Below, piece after piece: positions 8,801 through 16,627 of a DNA stretch of 40,445 nt; position 1 is the stretch's first letter; the number at the start of each line of letters is the position of its first letter. Where the stretch lies: the NCBI GenBank assembly GCA_963625295.1, contig CAVFTC010000009.1:1-40445 (forward strand), read 5' to 3'. The position numbers were made by a program, and so were the translations under genes. Under the pieces are notes generated by a model that saw nothing but the letters and a program-made list of their open reading frames with translations, searched no databases and was not told the origin of the DNA. The stretch comes from CAG-488 sp963625295 (GTDB lineage Bacteria; Bacillota; Clostridia; Oscillospirales; Acutalibacteraceae).

Positions 8801-9955
8801 TTAAAAGCCGAATAAATTAAATATTGCAAGGATATAAGCAACAAGTCCGACAACGATTACGCCGCCGAGAGCAAGAATAAGAGCCTTTACCTTTTCATAT
8901 TCGTCTGCGCTGAAGATATACCTGAGCACTGAACCGAATTTCTTGCCGAAAAGATCAAAATAGCCGATAGTGTATGTTTCAAAGACGGTCGGGTCTTTTT
9001 CGTCAATAACAAAAACTCTTGTTCCTCGTGAAATCATGTTTCCGTAGCTCCTGAACGAAGCACCCGGAGTCTGAATAATATTGACTCCGTCAATTTCACC
9101 CGTGAAGCAGTTTGTGTGGTCGTGGCCAAAAACGAGTCCGCAGACATCGCCGCATTTTTTTATTGCGGTGAGTTGTCCATAATCGGGTTCGTCGTTGCCC
9201 TCCAGCTCAAAGGCATAGCCCTTTGCTTTGGTGGGGTCAAGTCTCAGATAGGTGTCTTCTCCGAACCTTATCGCTCCCTTGTCGTCGGCATTGCATTTTT
9301 CAAAAAAGCTTAAAGCTTCCGCAACGGGAATATGCTGAAACATCAGGGACATAACGGGACCGTTGTTTTCCAGACGAAGCTGACGGCTCTTTCTTTCGTA
9401 CCATTCAATCGTTTCTGGCTGAACTCTGCCGTAGGTCGGGTTGCCGTTCTCGTCCGAGCCTGCCGAATCAAGCATCCAGATGTTGTATTTCATCTTATTA
9501 TCGTCGGTCGACGAATAAATCGGAATATTGTATGTGTCGCAGTCAACACTGTCATCGTCCGTGTTGTACGGAACGCAATAATCATACTCTCCGTAAATCT
9601 CCGCCTGCTCATTTTTTGAGATAATATTCATATCGTCATGATTGCCGTAAATAAAAGCAAACGGAAGCTTTCTTTTTTCAATTGGGTCAAGCAGCAGCCC
9701 GAGAGCCTTTCTCATTCTTTTGAGCACGGCGTCTTTGGTTTTTGCGCTTTTTCTGTTGCCGACAAGTGCGTCGTCAATATGATTGCCGAGAATATTATCA
9801 CCGGTAAGAACAATCAGATCGGGTTTTACCTTATCGTAGGTCTTGTTAAGCATTTTAAACATGGCTTTTCTCGGAATATGCATATCCTGGGCGTCGCTTA
9901 CCTGAAGGATCGTAAATTTTCCGTCTTTATTAAATCTAAGCTTTTCCTTATACAT
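8801..9955 (-). CDS. Membrane-anchored calcineurin-like metallophosphoesterase
   Basis: A 384-residue phosphoesterase. Metal-binding motifs appear in order: VSDAQD (variant of D-x-H), LTGDN, YGNHDD, FQHIP and GHDHTN. The last 30 residues form one membrane segment (about 355-380), so the enzyme is probably held on the inner face of the membrane by its C-terminus, with no N-terminal signal. I chose ATG 9955, where GGAG lies 8 bases ahead. A longer reading to 10015 would only translate the palindromic repeat and is rejected. It is first in the cell-surface operon, behind a predicted promoter at 10040-10068. Substrate unknown; family members cleave phosphodiesters or phosphomonoesters of nucleotides or lipids. 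Confidence 0.9.
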   Translation of the reverse strand: MYKEKLRFNKDGKFTILQVSDAQDMHIPRKAMFKMLNKTYDKVKPDLIVLTGDNILGNHIDDALVGNRKSAKTKDAVLKRMRKALGLLLDPIEKRKLPFAFIYGNHDDMNIISKNEQAEIYGEYDYCVPYNTDDDSVDCDTYNIPIYSSTDDNKMKYNIWMLDSAGSDENGNPTYGRVQPETIEWYERKSRQLRLENNGPVMSLMFQHIPVAEALSFFEKCNADDKGAIRFGEDTYLRLDPTKAKGYAFELEGNDEPDYGQLTAIKKCGDVCGLVFGHDHTNCFTGEIDGVNIIQTPGASFRSYGNMISRGTRVFVIDEKDPTVFETYTIGYFDLFGKKFGSVLRYIFSADEYEKVKALILALGGVIVVGLVAYILAIFNLFGF

Positions 9956-9975
9956 TACACGAACTCCATTATATA

Positions 9976-10019
9976 GGCAATACCGCACAATTAAGGGGTG
10001 CGGATTGCGCAGCATTGCC
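9976..10019. repeat. Short palindromic repeat, 44-bp form
   Basis: The ends GGCAAT and ATTGCC are perfect inverted repeats, with GGATTGCGCAGC in the interior. The first 38 bases match the end of the 161-bp element at 25535-25695 closely, then jump to the ATTGCC terminus, so this looks like an internally deleted form. It is flanked by TATA and TATG. It lies in the untranslated leader of the metallophosphoesterase, about 14 bases downstream of the predicted transcription start. Confidence 0.8.
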
Positions 10020-10039
10020 TATGATTTTACATATGGTTC

Positions 10040-10068
10040 ATTTTATCATAAAACAGCATACATTGCAA
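10040..10068 (-). promoter_or_regulatory. Predicted sigma-A promoter for the cell-surface operon
   Basis: On the minus strand TTGCAA (10068-10063) and TAAAAT (10045-10040) are separated by 17 bases, close to the sigma-A consensus. It lies directly after the terminator of the upstream operon and points at the metallophosphoesterase. The predicted start near 10033 gives a leader of about 80 bases containing the 44-bp palindrome. Confidence 0.6.
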
Positions 10069-10069
10069 G

Positions 10070-10092
10070 AAAAAAGCCGTCATTTAGACGGC
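10070..10092 (-). terminator. Intrinsic terminator after spoVM
   Basis: A 6-bp GC-rich stem GCCGTC/GACGGC (10087-10092 with 10076-10081) around a 5-base loop is followed on the minus strand by six T residues. It begins about 20 bases past the spoVM stop and should end the long prpC-prkC-rsgA-spoVM transcript. It abuts the -35 box of the next promoter. Confidence 0.85.
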
Positions 10093-10111
10093 AACCGAAC
10101 AGATTTTACAA

Positions 10112-10201
10112 TTATGTAACATTATCATCCTTCTTGATTCCGAAAAACAATCTGAGTATTCCGCCCCAAAATTTCGGCTTGTCGATCATAATTACCTTCA
10201 T
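10112..10201 (-). CDS. spoVM: Stage V sporulation protein M (SpoVM), 29 aa
   Basis: A 29-residue gene, too short for most gene callers. Compared with Bacillus SpoVM as I recall it (a 26-residue amphipathic helix), this protein shares the MK start, Ile6, Pro9-Lys-Phe, Gly13-Gly14-Ile15, Arg17, Gly21 and a lysine/aspartate end (core PKFWGGILRLFFG). SpoVM binds the convex forespore membrane and anchors the SpoIVA coat base layer; Pro9 is known to matter for curvature sensing. AAAGGAGC lies about 9 bases before the ATG and a terminator follows. The place, downstream of prpC-prkC-rsgA, matches the Bacillus region, where rpe, a thiamine-pyrophosphokinase gene and spoVM follow rsgA. Confidence 0.9.
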   Translation of the reverse strand: MKVIMIDKPKFWGGILRLFFGIKKDDNVT

Positions 10202-10216
10202 AAAAGCATAGCTCCT

Positions 10217-10369
10217 TTATTTGCTGATGATGAATCCGAGAATTATTACGGCGCACGAAAGAACGGCAACGATGAACGATTTCGGACAAACCATTGCGAC
10301 GATCATTCCGAGTCCGAACGCCGAAAAATAGTAGCCGAATCTACAGCTGCACCGCCTGCCTCTTCTCAT
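10217..10369 (-). CDS. Small two-helix membrane protein, 50 aa
   Basis: I do not recognise a named family. The 50-residue product starts with a basic, cysteine-containing head (MRRGRRCSCRFGYYF) and then has two hydrophobic stretches (about residues 15-27 and 31-48) around the turn CPKSF. Three cysteines precede or sit in the turn and one lies in the second helix. The ATG is preceded by GGTGG 7 bases away. It ends 15 bases before the spoVM start, so the two are probably co-transcribed and share the sporulation context. A role in the forespore or mother-cell membrane is only a guess. Confidence 0.65.
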   Translation of the reverse strand: MRRGRRCSCRFGYYFSAFGLGMIVAMVCPKSFIVAVLSCAVIILGFIISK

Positions 10370-10444
10370 AAAAACACCACCACAGCATTTTTTGCAGCCG
10401 AAAATCGGTTGCTTATTACATACTATGGCGGTTTTCGTTTTTTG

Positions 10445-11335
10445 TTACAGCTGCCAATCCTTGATGTCCTTGACCTCGTTATACATGGTAACATAGCTTT
10501 CGTGCCTTGAAGGCATAACATCTCCGTTTTTTACGGCTTCTACAAGTCGGCAGCCCTTGTCGTTAACATGGGCGCAGGTTGAAAATTTGCATGAATCAAT
10601 ATAATCGGCAAAGTCGGGAAAGCAATACGCAAGCTCGTCCTTTTTTATCAGGTCATTCGTTTCAAAGTCGAGCGAAGAAAAGCCCGGCGTGTCCGCAATA
10701 TAGCCGTTATTGATTTTCAAAAGCTCAACATGGCGTGTTGTATGTCGTCCTCTACCAAGCTTTTTGCTTATCTCCCCTGTTTCAAGACAAAATTCGGGGT
10801 ACATTTTATTGATAAGCGAGGATTTGCCTACACCTGAATTGCCGGTAAAAACAACCGTTCCGTCCTTGAGAGCATTTTTTACTTCGTCGATTCCTTGACC
10901 GGTTTCGTTGGAAACGGAAAAGGTTTTGAAGCCGGAGGCTTTATAAATTTTAACAAATTCGTCCGTGCTTTGCAAATCGTTCTTTGTAAAAACAATAATC
11001 GGCTCAACATTCTTGTACACGGCAACGGCGGTCACACGGTCAATTATAAGCAGGTTCGGTCTGGGGTCGCAAGCCGAAGAAACAATAACCAGCTTATCGA
11101 CATTCGCTATCGGCGGACGCTTAAACATGTTGCGCCTTTCAAGAATTTTGTCAATAGAGTTTTTATTGTTTTCGTCAATAGTAATTTCAACCCTGTCGCC
11201 CGCAAGAGGGACTATCTTTTCTTTTCGGAATATTCCTCTCGCCTTGCATTCGTATATTATGCCGTCAGCGGCCTCTACATAGTAGAAGCCACCGATGCCT
11301 TTTATGATTATACCTTTATTCGTCACTTTCGCCAC
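10445..11335 (-). CDS. rsgA: Ribosome small-subunit-dependent GTPase A (RsgA)
   Basis: A 296-residue circularly permuted GTPase that checks 30S subunit maturation. It has an N-terminal OB fold (residues 1-65), G4 (FTKND), G1 P-loop (GNSGVGKSSLI), G3 (DTPGF), and the zinc knuckle near the C-terminus (CKFSTCAHVNDKGC). The start is GTG at 11335, inside the end of prkC (20-base overlap); a GTG at 11326 with a better-spaced GGTGG is an alternative and would remove three residues. Following prpC and prkC is the usual Firmicute order; in Bacillus RsgA is a substrate of PrkC. Confidence 0.95.
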   Translation of the reverse strand: MAKVTNKGIIIKGIGGFYYVEAADGIIYECKARGIFRKEKIVPLAGDRVEITIDENNKNSIDKILERRNMFKRPPIANVDKLVIVSSACDPRPNLLIIDRVTAVAVYKNVEPIIVFTKNDLQSTDEFVKIYKASGFKTFSVSNETGQGIDEVKNALKDGTVVFTGNSGVGKSSLINKMYPEFCLETGEISKKLGRGRHTTRHVELLKINNGYIADTPGFSSLDFETNDLIKKDELAYCFPDFADYIDSCKFSTCAHVNDKGCRLVEAVKNGDVMPSRHESYVTMYNEVKDIKDWQL

Positions 11336-13487
11336 CCATGGTCAAGGTGATCTCCTTGTCGGGAGAAACGCTTACTCCGTTAGCAGGCTCCATCTTTACA
11401 ACAACACCCGCAGTAACTCCGTCTGCGGTTACAATGTTTCTGAAGCCGGCAGCTCTGAGAATAACTATCGCTTCGGAATAGGTTTTGCCGACAACATTCG
11501 GAACAAAGTATTCGACGGTCTGCGTTGTTGTGGTTGCATCGACATATTCATAGGTCGTTATATTGCTCAACGCAACCGGAGATGAGGTAAAGTTTACATT
11601 GCATTTGTATATGAGCTTTCCGTCTACAAAGAATTTGAAAACGGAGGTTGCTTCATGACCTCTGACGGAAACCTTAACCTCAGTACCGTCAAGAGTAACA
11701 GTGCCGGAATATACCGTCGTATCGTCAAGCGTTGCGGAAACATTACCGTGTCCGTCGTACTTCGGCAAGGTAACGCCGATATCGATCGACTGCTCAACAA
11801 GCTTGCCCTTGCTTATGGTTATCACAACATTTGAGCCTGACGGTATCTTTGAGCCTTTAAATGTGTTTGAAATTACATAGCCCTTGGTAACGCTGTCGCT
11901 GTATTCCGATTTTGTCGAAACGGTAAAGCCGGAGGCGGTAAGAACCTTTTTGGCGCTTGCTTCGTCAAGATTGGAAACATCGGGAACGATGACAAGCGTT
12001 TCCTTCGTTTCGTCATAAGAGACATATTCAAGCGTAACAGTTGTGCCCTCGGAAACCTTGTTGCCGCCCTTCGGATTGATGCTTACTACCGTACCGGCAG
12101 GTATGCCGGGATAGTCATTTTGCTCAACTTCCTTTTCTTTGATGTTGAAGCCGAGCCCGTTCAGTCTGGTGACGGCGGTAACATAGTCCGTTCCGATCAA
12201 ATCGTCGGGAATTTCAACCAGCTCCGCATTTGTTGCGATAACCAATTCGATTTTTGTCTTTTTGGGGTCAATCTTTGTTCCTTTTTCGGGCGTCTGAGAA
12301 ATTATCTCGTTCGGCGAAACCTCTGAATCGACCTTTTCCGTTACATCGAAGGTATAGTTAGGGTATTTGTTTTTAAATTCTTCCTCATCGTATATTACAC
12401 CGACAAAATTGGGAACCTTGACCTTTGAATTTCCGGTGAGATAGCCGAACTTGAAAAGCAAACCGAACGCAACCGCAAGCACAACTATAAGCGCAGTGAT
12501 AATTCCGACAAGAATAGGAATCGTTCTGTTCTTAACAACCGGCTCATTTTCCTCTTCTTCGTCAACATCTACCGTTTCGATATTCTTTATCGACGAGGTC
12601 AGGTCGGGAATATACTTAGTCGGCTCGCTGTTACTGTAATCATATTCAAACTGAATGGAGGGATTGCGCCTGAATTCCTCAAGGTCGAGCAGCATCTCCG
12701 CAGCGGACTGATATCTGTCGTTGACATTTTTCTGCATTGCCTTGAGAACGATCTGCTCAAGACCGATGGGAATCGAGGGGTTGATGTCTCTCGGCTTTAC
12801 AGGCTCCTGCTGGAGCTGCATGATGGCAACGGATACCGTGTTGTCCGATTCAAACGGGAGCTTGCCCGTGAGCATTTCATAGAGCATTACGCCGACGGAA
12901 TATATATCGGCCTTGTCGTCGGTAATATCTCCTCTTGCCTGCTCGGGACTTATGTAGTGCACCGAGCCGATGGTTGAATCGGTCATTGTGCGTGTTTCAC
13001 TGCGGGAAAACCTTGCAATGCCGAAGTCCGTAACCTTTATCGCTCCGTTTTCAAGCAGCATGATATTCTGCGGCTTGATGTCACGGTGAACAATACCCTT
13101 ATCGTGTGCGTGCTGGAGCGCACGAAGAATCTGTGTTACAAAGAAAACAGCTTCCTTGTAATTTATAACGCCCTGCTGACGAATGTATTCCTTGAGCGTT
13201 ATGCCGTCAACACATTCCATAACGATATATTGAACCTTATCGCCGTAGCTGACATCGTAAACCTTTACGATGTTCGGATGCGAAAGAACGGCGATCGCCT
13301 TTGACTCATTTTTAAAACGGCGTCTGAATTCTTCGTTCGCAAGGAATTCCTCCTTGAGGATCTTTACGGCAACCGTTCTGTCGTCAATATTGTCGTATGC
13401 CTTGTAAACAACGGCCATACCGCCGACTCCGATGATCTCCTGTATTTCATATCGTCCGTCAAGTCTTTTTCCTACATAATTTTCCAT
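11316..13487 (-). CDS. prkC: PASTA-domain Ser/Thr protein kinase (PrkC)
   Basis: A 723-residue transmembrane kinase that senses peptidoglycan fragments or lipid II. The kinase domain covers residues 10-275: glycine loop at 20-25, catalytic K42, HRD at 134-136, DFG at 154-156 and the APE-like SPEQARG near 180. One membrane segment lies at about 323-347. Outside are three PASTA repeats (about 355-420, 422-492, 497-563), then a roughly 90-residue beta-rich stretch, then a fourth PASTA repeat (about 655-720). The spacer between the third and fourth repeat is a variation on the usual tandem layout. It lies 19 bases after its antagonist phosphatase gene and overlaps rsgA. Confidence 0.96.
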   Translation of the reverse strand: MENYVGKRLDGRYEIQEIIGVGGMAVVYKAYDNIDDRTVAVKILKEEFLANEEFRRRFKNESKAIAVLSHPNIVKVYDVSYGDKVQYIVMECVDGITLKEYIRQQGVINYKEAVFFVTQILRALQHAHDKGIVHRDIKPQNIMLLENGAIKVTDFGIARFSRSETRTMTDSTIGSVHYISPEQARGDITDDKADIYSVGVMLYEMLTGKLPFESDNTVSVAIMQLQQEPVKPRDINPSIPIGLEQIVLKAMQKNVNDRYQSAAEMLLDLEEFRRNPSIQFEYDYSNSEPTKYIPDLTSSIKNIETVDVDEEEENEPVVKNRTIPILVGIITALIVVLAVAFGLLFKFGYLTGNSKVKVPNFVGVIYDEEEFKNKYPNYTFDVTEKVDSEVSPNEIISQTPEKGTKIDPKKTKIELVIATNAELVEIPDDLIGTDYVTAVTRLNGLGFNIKEKEVEQNDYPGIPAGTVVSINPKGGNKVSEGTTVTLEYVSYDETKETLVIVPDVSNLDEASAKKVLTASGFTVSTKSEYSDSVTKGYVISNTFKGSKIPSGSNVVITISKGKLVEQSIDIGVTLPKYDGHGNVSATLDDTTVYSGTVTLDGTEVKVSVRGHEATSVFKFFVDGKLIYKCNVNFTSSPVALSNITTYEYVDATTTTQTVEYFVPNVVGKTYSEAIVILRAAGFRNIVTADGVTAGVVVKMEPANGVSVSPDKEITLTMGGESDE

Positions 13488-13506
13488 AAAAAGAATCCCT
13501 TCTTAA

Positions 13507-14235
13507 TTACTCGCTTACGGTGACAACGGTTACATTGTCTCCGCCGCCGTTTTCATTTGCAAGCTCAACAAGCTTATCGGCAATTGTGTATCTGTCCTCG
13601 GATTTGCATGTTTCATAAATTACATTGTCGTCAACATAATTTGTCAATCCATCCGTACAAAGCAGCACCAAATCATCTTCGTTGAGTTGCTCCTGGGAAT
13701 AATCAATTCTTACCTCGGGATCAACGCCCAAGGCTCTTGTAATAACATTTTTCTTCGGGTGACCCTTTGCCTCTTCCGGTGAAATTTCACCGTTATCGAT
13801 CATCATCTGAACAACGGAGTGATCGGTCGTAACCTGGCTGATACCCGAATCGGAAACAACATAGATTCTCGAATCGCCGACATTGGAGATGTAAAGAGTA
13901 TCGGCGTTTCTGACAGCCAGAACGACCGTTGTTCCCATGCCGCTGAGCTCCTCGTTATTCTTAGCCATTGAGTAAAGCGTAATGTTTGCGGCTTCAACGG
14001 AAGAAATCAGTAAATTCTTAATAGAGTTGTCGTTCATGCCATCATGATAGCCGGAATTAAGCTTGTCAGAAATTACCTTAACCGCCGCTTCGCTTGCGAT
14101 ATTGCCGCCGTTTGCTCCTCCCATTCCGTCACAAACAACGGCCCACGAAACCTCTGAGGTGAGATCTCCTGCCGCATACGAATCCTGATTGCCGGAGCGT
14201 ACCCTTCCGACATCGGTTTTTGCGGAAATCTTCAT
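13507..14235 (-). CDS. prpC: PP2C-family protein phosphatase (PrpC/Stp)
   Basis: A 242-residue metal-dependent phosphatase that removes phosphates placed by PrkC. PP2C motifs are clear: GRVRSGNQDSY near the start, VVCDGMGGANGG, ISNVGDSRIYV, TTDHSVV, VITRALG and LLCTDGLTNYV, ending GGGDNVTVV. The metal-binding aspartates lie in CDGMGG, CTDGL and GGGDN. No membrane segment, so it is cytoplasmic. The ATG overlaps the rlmN stop as ATGA, with AAGGAGGG ahead, so translation is coupled. Confidence 0.95.
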   Translation of the reverse strand: MKISAKTDVGRVRSGNQDSYAAGDLTSEVSWAVVCDGMGGANGGNIASEAAVKVISDKLNSGYHDGMNDNSIKNLLISSVEAANITLYSMAKNNEELSGMGTTVVLAVRNADTLYISNVGDSRIYVVSDSGISQVTTDHSVVQMMIDNGEISPEEAKGHPKKNVITRALGVDPEVRIDYSQEQLNEDDLVLLCTDGLTNYVDDNVIYETCKSEDRYTIADKLVELANENGGGDNVTVVTVSE

Positions 14236-15290
14236 TTGTTTCCCTCCTTTTCGGCTGTTTCTCTGTTATGACGGCTTCTCAGCTGTCCGCAGGAAGCGTC
14301 TATATCCGAACCGAGGCTGCGCCTGACTGTAGCGTTTATGCCTCGTGAATTCAGTATTTTTATAAATTTTTCAAGTCTTTCGTTTGTGCTCCGCTTATGT
14401 GAGCTTTCGACGATCTCGTTTGCCGGAATGAGATTGACATGACAAAGCATTCCTTTTAACAGAGAAGCCAGCTCATATGCGCAGGCGTCGCTGTCGTTAA
14501 CATCCTTGATCATCGCATATTCAAACGAAATTCTTCTTGATGTTCTTTTTGTATATTCACGGCAAGCCTTCAAAAGCTCCTCTATCGGATACTTTCTGTT
14601 AATAGGCATTGTCTTTGATCTCATTTCATTATTTGGGGCGTGCAGCGAGACGGAAAGAGTAAGCTGGAGGTGTCTGTCCATTAGGTCATAAATCCTCGGC
14701 ACAACTCCGCAGGTGGAAAGTGAAATGTTTCTCAGCGATAAATTAAGTCCCTTCTCGTCGCCGACAAGCTCAAGAAAACGCATTGCATTGTCAAAATTAT
14801 CAAGAGGCTCACCCATTCCCATCATTACGACATGAGAAACACGAATATTCATATCTCTCTGCGCCGCATGTATCTGCCCTATCATCTCCGAGGGGTAAAG
14901 GCTTCTCACACAACCGCTTTTGGTCGATGCACAGAATACGCAGCCCATCTTGCAGCCTACCTGCGATGAAATGCAAAGCGTGTAGCCGTATTTGTATTTC
15001 ATCAAAACCGATTCAATAAAGTTCCCGTCACAAAGACGGAAAAGATACTTTACCGTACCGTCGATTTTTGACACCTGCTTAAGCTCGATCTCACATGAGC
15101 GAATAGGATATTTTTCTTTGAGCAATTCTCTGAGCTGCTTTGAAATATTCGTCATCTCAGAATAATCCATAGCTCCGTGAAATTGAAGCCATTGATAAAT
15201 CTGTCCTGCCCTGAATTCGGGCTGCCCAAGCTCACGCATGACCGATTTTATCTCCGGCAGCGTCATTGATTTAATGTCATAAGCTGACAA
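14232..15290 (-). CDS. rlmN: Dual-specificity 23S rRNA/tRNA adenine C2 methyltransferase (RlmN)
   Basis: A 352-residue radical SAM methylase acting on A2503 of 23S rRNA and A37 of some tRNAs. The cluster motif CKMGCVFC sits near residue 115, GMGEPL near 158, and the catalytic C-terminal cysteine in DASCGQLR. The start is a TTG at 15290, preceded by AAGGA 9 bases away, followed by SAYDIKSMTLPEI, a normal family N-terminus. It lies 12 bases after rsmB and overlaps prpC by 4 bases. Confidence 0.95.
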   Translation of the reverse strand: MSAYDIKSMTLPEIKSVMRELGQPEFRAGQIYQWLQFHGAMDYSEMTNISKQLRELLKEKYPIRSCEIELKQVSKIDGTVKYLFRLCDGNFIESVLMKYKYGYTLCISSQVGCKMGCVFCASTKSGCVRSLYPSEMIGQIHAAQRDMNIRVSHVVMMGMGEPLDNFDNAMRFLELVGDEKGLNLSLRNISLSTCGVVPRIYDLMDRHLQLTLSVSLHAPNNEMRSKTMPINRKYPIEELLKACREYTKRTSRRISFEYAMIKDVNDSDACAYELASLLKGMLCHVNLIPANEIVESSHKRSTNERLEKFIKILNSRGINATVRRSLGSDIDASCGQLRSRHNRETAEKEGNK

Positions 15291-15302
15291 ACAAACACAT
15301 CC

Positions 15303-16601
15303 TTAAAGCTTTTCAATACATGAAATAAAGAAACCGTCACAGCTGTGTATATGCGGCATAAGTGTAAGATAATCAGTGTTCTCGGCATATCTTTTGATTT
15401 CCGGAAGAACACGCACGCTCTTAAAATCCTCGTGCTCGGCCAAAAATTTATTTATAATATTTTCGTTTTCCTTGGGGTTAAGGGAACAGGTCGAGTAGAC
15501 CAATTTCCCGCCTGCCTTCAGATATCGGCTCGAAACACACAGTATAGAATACTGCAAATTCATCAATTTGTCAACTTCTTCACTTTTTTTGAACCTTATC
15601 TCGGGCTTTTTGCGTATAACGCCCAATCCCGAGCACGGAACATCGCAGAGAATTTTATCCGCCGCAGGAAGCGTTGGGTTGAAAGCTCCGCCGTCATTTT
15701 GAGCCGTTTCTATATTGCTCAAGCCGAGCCGTTCCGCTCCGTCACGAATAAGCTTTAATCGCTGCGGATAGATATCGCAGGAGAAGATTCTACCCGTATT
15801 ATTCATAAGCTCCGAAAGAGTAAAGCTTTTTCCTCCCGGAGCGGCGCAAACATCTATTACAGTTTCACCGTCATGCACATCAAGAGCCTTGCAGCAAAGC
15901 TGAGAAGCAATATCCTGCACATGGAACAAGCCGTCCGAATACGCCTTGCTTTTATGTACCGCACCGCCGTTTTTTACGGTTAAAGAGTCATCGACGGCGT
16001 TATTTTTTTCGCAGCAAAAGCCTTCTTTTGAAAGAATATCGCAAAGCTCCTCGGCGTTTGTTTTTGTTGTGTTGACTCTCAATGTGTTATCAACAGAGCC
16101 GAAGGAGGCTTCAAGAAGCTTTTCGGCGTTCTCCGTGCCGTAGCATTCACTCCACATTTTGCACAGCCATTCGGGTGCAGAATATTTTACGCTCATGCTT
16201 CCGTCGGTTTTAAGTCCGTTTTTAACAATCTTATGCAGCACAGCATTGACAAGTCCGGAAGCGAAGGCTGCCCCGTTTTTCTTCACAAGCTTTACACTTT
16301 CGTTGACAGCGGCGGAATCGGGAATTTTGTCCATAAACAGAGCCTGATATGCGCCGAGCCTGAGAGCCGTCAAAGCCTGCGGCTTGAGCTTTTTTAAGGG
16401 CTGTGAAAGATAAAGAGAAAGATTGTAATCAAGGGTGATCCGTCTCTCTGTTACCCCATAAACAAGAGCTGAAACAAACCTTTTTTCCTTGATGTCTATC
16501 TCTGCCTTATCAAGCGCAGAATCAAGCGCAAGATTTGAATAGCTTTCGTCACGCTGTATTTTGTTGAGAATTTCAAACGCTGTCTGTCGGGCTGATTTCA
16601 T
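15303..16601 (-). CDS. rsmB: 16S rRNA cytosine-967 C5 methyltransferase (RsmB)
   Basis: A 432-residue enzyme with an N-terminal NusB-like RNA-binding domain (about residues 1-135: RQTAFEILNKI...) and a SAM-dependent methylase domain. Motif I is APGGKSF, motif IV is DVPCSGLGVI with its PC cysteine, and the catalytic STCSLNPKENE follows. It methylates C967 of 16S rRNA. A good AAGGA SD precedes ATG. It is placed between yugP and rlmN in the standard fmt-rsmB order of Firmicutes. Confidence 0.95.
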   Translation of the reverse strand: MKSARQTAFEILNKIQRDESYSNLALDSALDKAEIDIKEKRFVSALVYGVTERRITLDYNLSLYLSQPLKKLKPQALTALRLGAYQALFMDKIPDSAAVNESVKLVKKNGAAFASGLVNAVLHKIVKNGLKTDGSMSVKYSAPEWLCKMWSECYGTENAEKLLEASFGSVDNTLRVNTTKTNAEELCDILSKEGFCCEKNNAVDDSLTVKNGGAVHKSKAYSDGLFHVQDIASQLCCKALDVHDGETVIDVCAAPGGKSFTLSELMNNTGRIFSCDIYPQRLKLIRDGAERLGLSNIETAQNDGGAFNPTLPAADKILCDVPCSGLGVIRKKPEIRFKKSEEVDKLMNLQYSILCVSSRYLKAGGKLVYSTCSLNPKENENIINKFLAEHEDFKSVRVLPEIKRYAENTDYLTLMPHIHSCDGFFISCIEKL

Positions 16602-16627
16602 AAAAATATCCTTTGTGCTGTATTACC

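Noticed and set aside
9956..10015. Extended N-terminus of the metallophosphoesterase (start at 10015)
   Set aside because: The extra 20 residues only translate the palindromic repeat and have no SD; the ATG at 9955 has GGAG at 8 bases and a normal family start.
10370..10444. Possible terminator between rsgA and the 50-residue gene
   Set aside because: CCGA/TCGG forms only a short weak stem and is followed by A-rich rather than T-rich sequence on the minus strand.
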